In this document: positions 61,565 through 64,000 of the stretch, in pieces
How positions within the stretch are numbered: position 1 is the stretch's first letter
How the letters are laid out: the number at the start of each line of letters is the position of its first letter
Assembly: GCF_002013915.1 (NCBI RefSeq)
Contig: NZ_MBTF01000004.1
Span: 124,001 to 188,000, forward strand
Origin: Mucilaginibacter pedocola
Lineage (GTDB): Bacteria; Bacteroidota; Bacteroidia; Sphingobacteriales; Sphingobacteriaceae
Direction of reading: 5' to 3'
Length of the DNA: 64,000 bases
Program-made: the position numbers and the translations under genes
The notes under the pieces: generated by a model
Databases searched by the model: none
Told to the model about the DNA's origin: nothing
The model's input: the letters and a program-made list of their open reading frames with translations, nothing else

Positions 61565-61675
61565 TATTTTTTTGGTATTGCTTCCCGGAAAAGGTATTAG
61601 TTTTTACGTTACAGATATGCTGAATATTTTTATATTTGGGATACTATAGATGGATATGTGCCTGAGCCTTACTGC

Positions 61676-64000
61676 ATGAAGAAACCTTTACTTTTATTAC
61701 TATTCCTGTTGGCTGCCATTGCGCCCTGCATTACCAAAGCGCAGGAAAGCCAAACCGTAACCGCCGGCGAGTTTACTAAACCCATAGAGTTTCCGGGAGG
61801 CAATTGCGTTTACCGCTGGACAAACAGCAACACTTTTATCGGGCTGAATGCAGTAGGCGGGGTTGGGAATATAGCGCCTTTTAAAACCGTTAACCCCTTA
61901 CCGGTACCGGCCATAGCTACTTTTACGGCAGAACCCATCTCTTCTGACTTTGCGTATGTCCCGGTTACCGAAACAAAAAGTATTGCGGTGGTAAGCACGG
62001 CAACAAATAGCGTAGTGGCATCCGTCCCAGTGGGCGATATGCCCTTCGGTATCGCCATAAATCCGCAGGGTACTTTAGTTTATGTTTCTAACGGCGGTAC
62101 AAACACTATATCCGTTATTAATACTGCCACCAACAAAGTAGTAGCCGGTATCTTTGTTGGCGAAAACCCACGCGGAATTACTATTAATGCCGATGGAAGC
62201 CGGGTTTACGTGGTAAATTCTTCATCAGATAACGTATCGGTGATTGATGCGGCCATTAACGAAGTAATTGCCGTGATACCAACGGGGCGTACACCTGTCA
62301 AAGCACTTTTAAGCCCCGATGGTAGCAAATTATACACAACAAATTCTAATGGACACTCGGTATCGGTAATTTCACTGGCAGACAAAGGCATTATCGCTAC
62401 CATACCGGTGGGTCAATATCCACAGGATTTGGCCTTGCGCCCCGACGGTGAAGTACTTTACGTTACCAATTTAGGCAACAACACTGTATCCGTTATTAAC
62501 ACAGCGGGAAATTACGTAGCCGGATCTATAGCGGTTGGCCAGGGGCCTTCGGGAATTATAATAAACCCCGATGGCAACAAAGCTTATGTAACAATGCCCT
62601 CGGGTTCTGCTGCAATAATTGATCTTGCTGACAATACGGTAACTACGCGCGCCATGCCGGGGCGTCCTTCAGGGCTATCGTTCGCGCCCGATGGTACTCT
62701 GTACATTATTAATGGCCAAAATGCAGTACTGGATCATTATAATGCCGACCTCTCTTTTATAGGGCAGGTACCGGTAGGCATTTCAACATTATCGCTTGGG
62801 AATTTTATAAGAAAAGGCGGGCCCTGCACCGCCGATCCTATATCGTTCACAATTACGGTTAACCCACCATCACTTGGTACAATTAGCAACGGACCGGTCT
62901 CCGGCGATATAACTTCCTGCGTTGGCACTGCTTCTGCCAGCCCCGGCATAAAGCAGTTCAAAGTATCGGGTACGGGTTTAGCAGATAATATTATTGCTAC
63001 GGCACCGGCCGGCTTCGAAGTATCGCTTACCCCGGCCGGCGGCTATGGTAATATAGTAAGCCTGGTGCAAAGCGGTGGAACGGTGAATGACGTAAGGGTA
63101 TATGTTCGTGCATCTGCTACGGCTCCCGGAGGGTACATATCAGGCTCGGTTAAACTTACAGCTACAGGTGTATCCGCAAAATATGTAGGTGTGAACGGGT
63201 TTGTGACCCAACTACCCGCAGTTAATAACCCCGGAGATAAAGTTGCCGCTCCCGCTGAGAATGTGCCGGCCATTAGTTTAACAGGAACTGCCAACATTTA
63301 CCGATGGACGAACGACAACCCGGCCATAGGTTTGCCGGCAAGCGGCGAAGGCGATATTCCAACTTTTAAAGCTTTGAACGCAGGTGGTACAGCTGCCGTA
63401 GCCAATATAAGGATCACGCCCGTACAGGCGCAACTGGCATATGTTGCTAACTACGACGATAATACGGTATCGGTAGTGGATATTGCCCGGAGCCTTGTGC
63501 TAAAAACCATCCCCGTGGGTAAAGCGCCTAATGCTGTAGCCGTTAGTCCCGACGGTAACCTGGTATTTGTCAGTAATTATTTTTCCGACGATGTATCGGT
63601 GATTAGCACTTCTTCAAATACGGTCATTAAAACCATTCCTGTTGGGTTGAGCCCTTCGGCCGTTGCGATATCGGTTGATGGAACCAAGCTTTATGTAGCA
63701 AATAATGGCACTAATAAAGTTGCTGTTATCAGTACCGCTACATTTCAACCACTTGATATCATAACAGTGGGCGACAACCCTAACGGGCTGGCAGTAAGCC
63801 ACGATGGAACCCGGTTGTATGTTTTAAATTACAGCAACTTTTCAGTTTCTGCGGTAGATCTGTCATCCAACGCAGTGATAGCTACCATGACCGGATTATA
63901 TACAGGCGCACCCACCGGAATTTGCATAAGCCCTGACGATAGCCGGCTATACGTAGCAAGTGTTGCTCGTAATGATATAACCGTATTTAATACAGCAACA
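61676..64000 (+). CDS. YVTN beta-propeller repeat protein, 3' end outside window
   Basis: Partial gene: 775 codons are open from the ATG at 61676 to the window edge, with no stop. A signal peptide (MKKPLLLLLFLLAAIAPCITKAQ) is followed by an Ig-like opening (CVYRWTNSNTFIG). A series of YVTN-family propeller repeats comes next, with cores such as VYVSNGGTNTISVINTATN, VYVVNSSSDNVSVIDAAIN and LYVTNLGNNTVSVINTAGN. A link of about 200 residues carries a variant Ig-like region. From about residue 540 a second opening (NIYRWTNDNPAIGL) starts a second propeller. The whole unit of YRWTN plus propeller is thus duplicated. It is probably a secreted adhesin or matrix protein; a C-terminal T9SS domain may lie beyond the edge. 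It is the next gene after a T9SS cargo protein. Confidence 0.85.
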   Translation, partial: MKKPLLLLLFLLAAIAPCITKAQESQTVTAGEFTKPIEFPGGNCVYRWTNSNTFIGLNAVGGVGNIAPFKTVNPLPVPAIATFTAEPISSDFAYVPVTETKSIAVVSTATNSVVASVPVGDMPFGIAINPQGTLVYVSNGGTNTISVINTATNKVVAGIFVGENPRGITINADGSRVYVVNSSSDNVSVIDAAINEVIAVIPTGRTPVKALLSPDGSKLYTTNSNGHSVSVISLADKGIIATIPVGQYPQDLALRPDGEVLYVTNLGNNTVSVINTAGNYVAGSIAVGQGPSGIIINPDGNKAYVTMPSGSAAIIDLADNTVTTRAMPGRPSGLSFAPDGTLYIINGQNAVLDHYNADLSFIGQVPVGISTLSLGNFIRKGGPCTADPISFTITVNPPSLGTISNGPVSGDITSCVGTASASPGIKQFKVSGTGLADNIIATAPAGFEVSLTPAGGYGNIVSLVQSGGTVNDVRVYVRASATAPGGYISGSVKLTATGVSAKYVGVNGFVTQLPAVNNPGDKVAAPAENVPAISLTGTANIYRWTNDNPAIGLPASGEGDIPTFKALNAGGTAAVANIRITPVQAQLAYVANYDDNTVSVVDIARSLVLKTIPVGKAPNAVAVSPDGNLVFVSNYFSDDVSVISTSSNTVIKTIPVGLSPSAVAISVDGTKLYVANNGTNKVAVISTATFQPLDIITVGDNPNGLAVSHDGTRLYVLNYSNFSVSAVDLSSNAVIATMTGLYTGAPTGICISPDDSRLYVASVARNDITVFNTAT

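Overview
The window reads as chromosomal DNA of a Bacteroidota species, most likely family Sphingobacteriaceae (Mucilaginibacter- or Pedobacter-like). The evidence is a SusC/SusD pair, a T9SS type B (CHU_C-like) sorting domain, LytTR two-component regulation, many secreted proteins whose signal peptides end in A-x-A-Q, -7 elements of the Bacteroidota form TAnnTTTG, and no obvious Shine-Dalgarno sequences. I see no rRNA, no intact tRNA and no CRISPR array. The genus is an inference from overall style and was not tested by a search.

Layout. 0-3.3 kb: a minus-strand operon (small C-terminal CPPHCP protein, multi-TM protein, NarL-type kinase, NarL-type regulator) facing a solo LuxR-type HTH protein. 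3.5-10.7 kb: a GNAT gene, then a secreted plant-glycan set (GH172/DUF2961 lipoprotein, DUF4038/GH140-like protein, polysaccharide deacetylase, GH78 alpha-L-rhamnosidase). 10.8-15 kb: mixed housekeeping and envelope genes (PAP2 phosphatase, fasciclin protein, two cupins, YjdF-like membrane protein, class III nucleotidyl cyclase). 15-21.8 kb: poorly known secreted proteins (two overlapping exported proteins, a PHP-like metallohydrolase, an outer-membrane barrel). 21.9-27.4 kb: a complete RND efflux operon in the order TolC, adaptor, pump. 27.8-29.6 kb: a LytS/LytTR two-component pair. 30.1-33.4 kb: a secreted CocE/NonD hydrolase and a Tat-type DUF3863-like protein. 33.5-38.5 kb: a hybrid histidine kinase and two metallophosphoesterases. 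38.8-41.2 kb: an LLM flavin oxidoreductase broken by an in-frame amber codon, an NTF2-like protein and a VapC-type toxin-antitoxin pair. 41.3-44.3 kb: an M28 peptidase and a dicarboxylate symporter. 44.3-46.7 kb: an AT-rich island with two divergent HEPN proteins. 46.7-52.6 kb: sterol desaturase-like protein, AroB, S4 protein, proline dehydrogenase, DinB, HAD and a CE2-like esterase. 53-59.9 kb: a SusCD pair followed by two exported phosphatases. 60-64 kb: an Ig-repeat protein with a T9SS sorting domain and a YVTN beta-propeller protein cut by the window edge.

How the parts relate. Most of the window is ordinary secretory, envelope and glycan-use content. The strongest candidates for something less described are (i) the HEPN/HEPN island, AT-rich and wedged between housekeeping genes, which resembles a small defence or RNA-targeting locus; (ii) the SusCD pair linked to two exported phosphatases, which suggests uptake of a phosphorylated substrate; (iii) the four-gene NarL-type sensory operon with its CPPHCP protein, which shares an upstream 12-mer with the facing HTH gene; and (iv) intergenic hairpin repeats, chiefly a six-hairpin symmetric element at 29.7-30.0 kb whose near-identical outer copies are exactly 200 bp apart.
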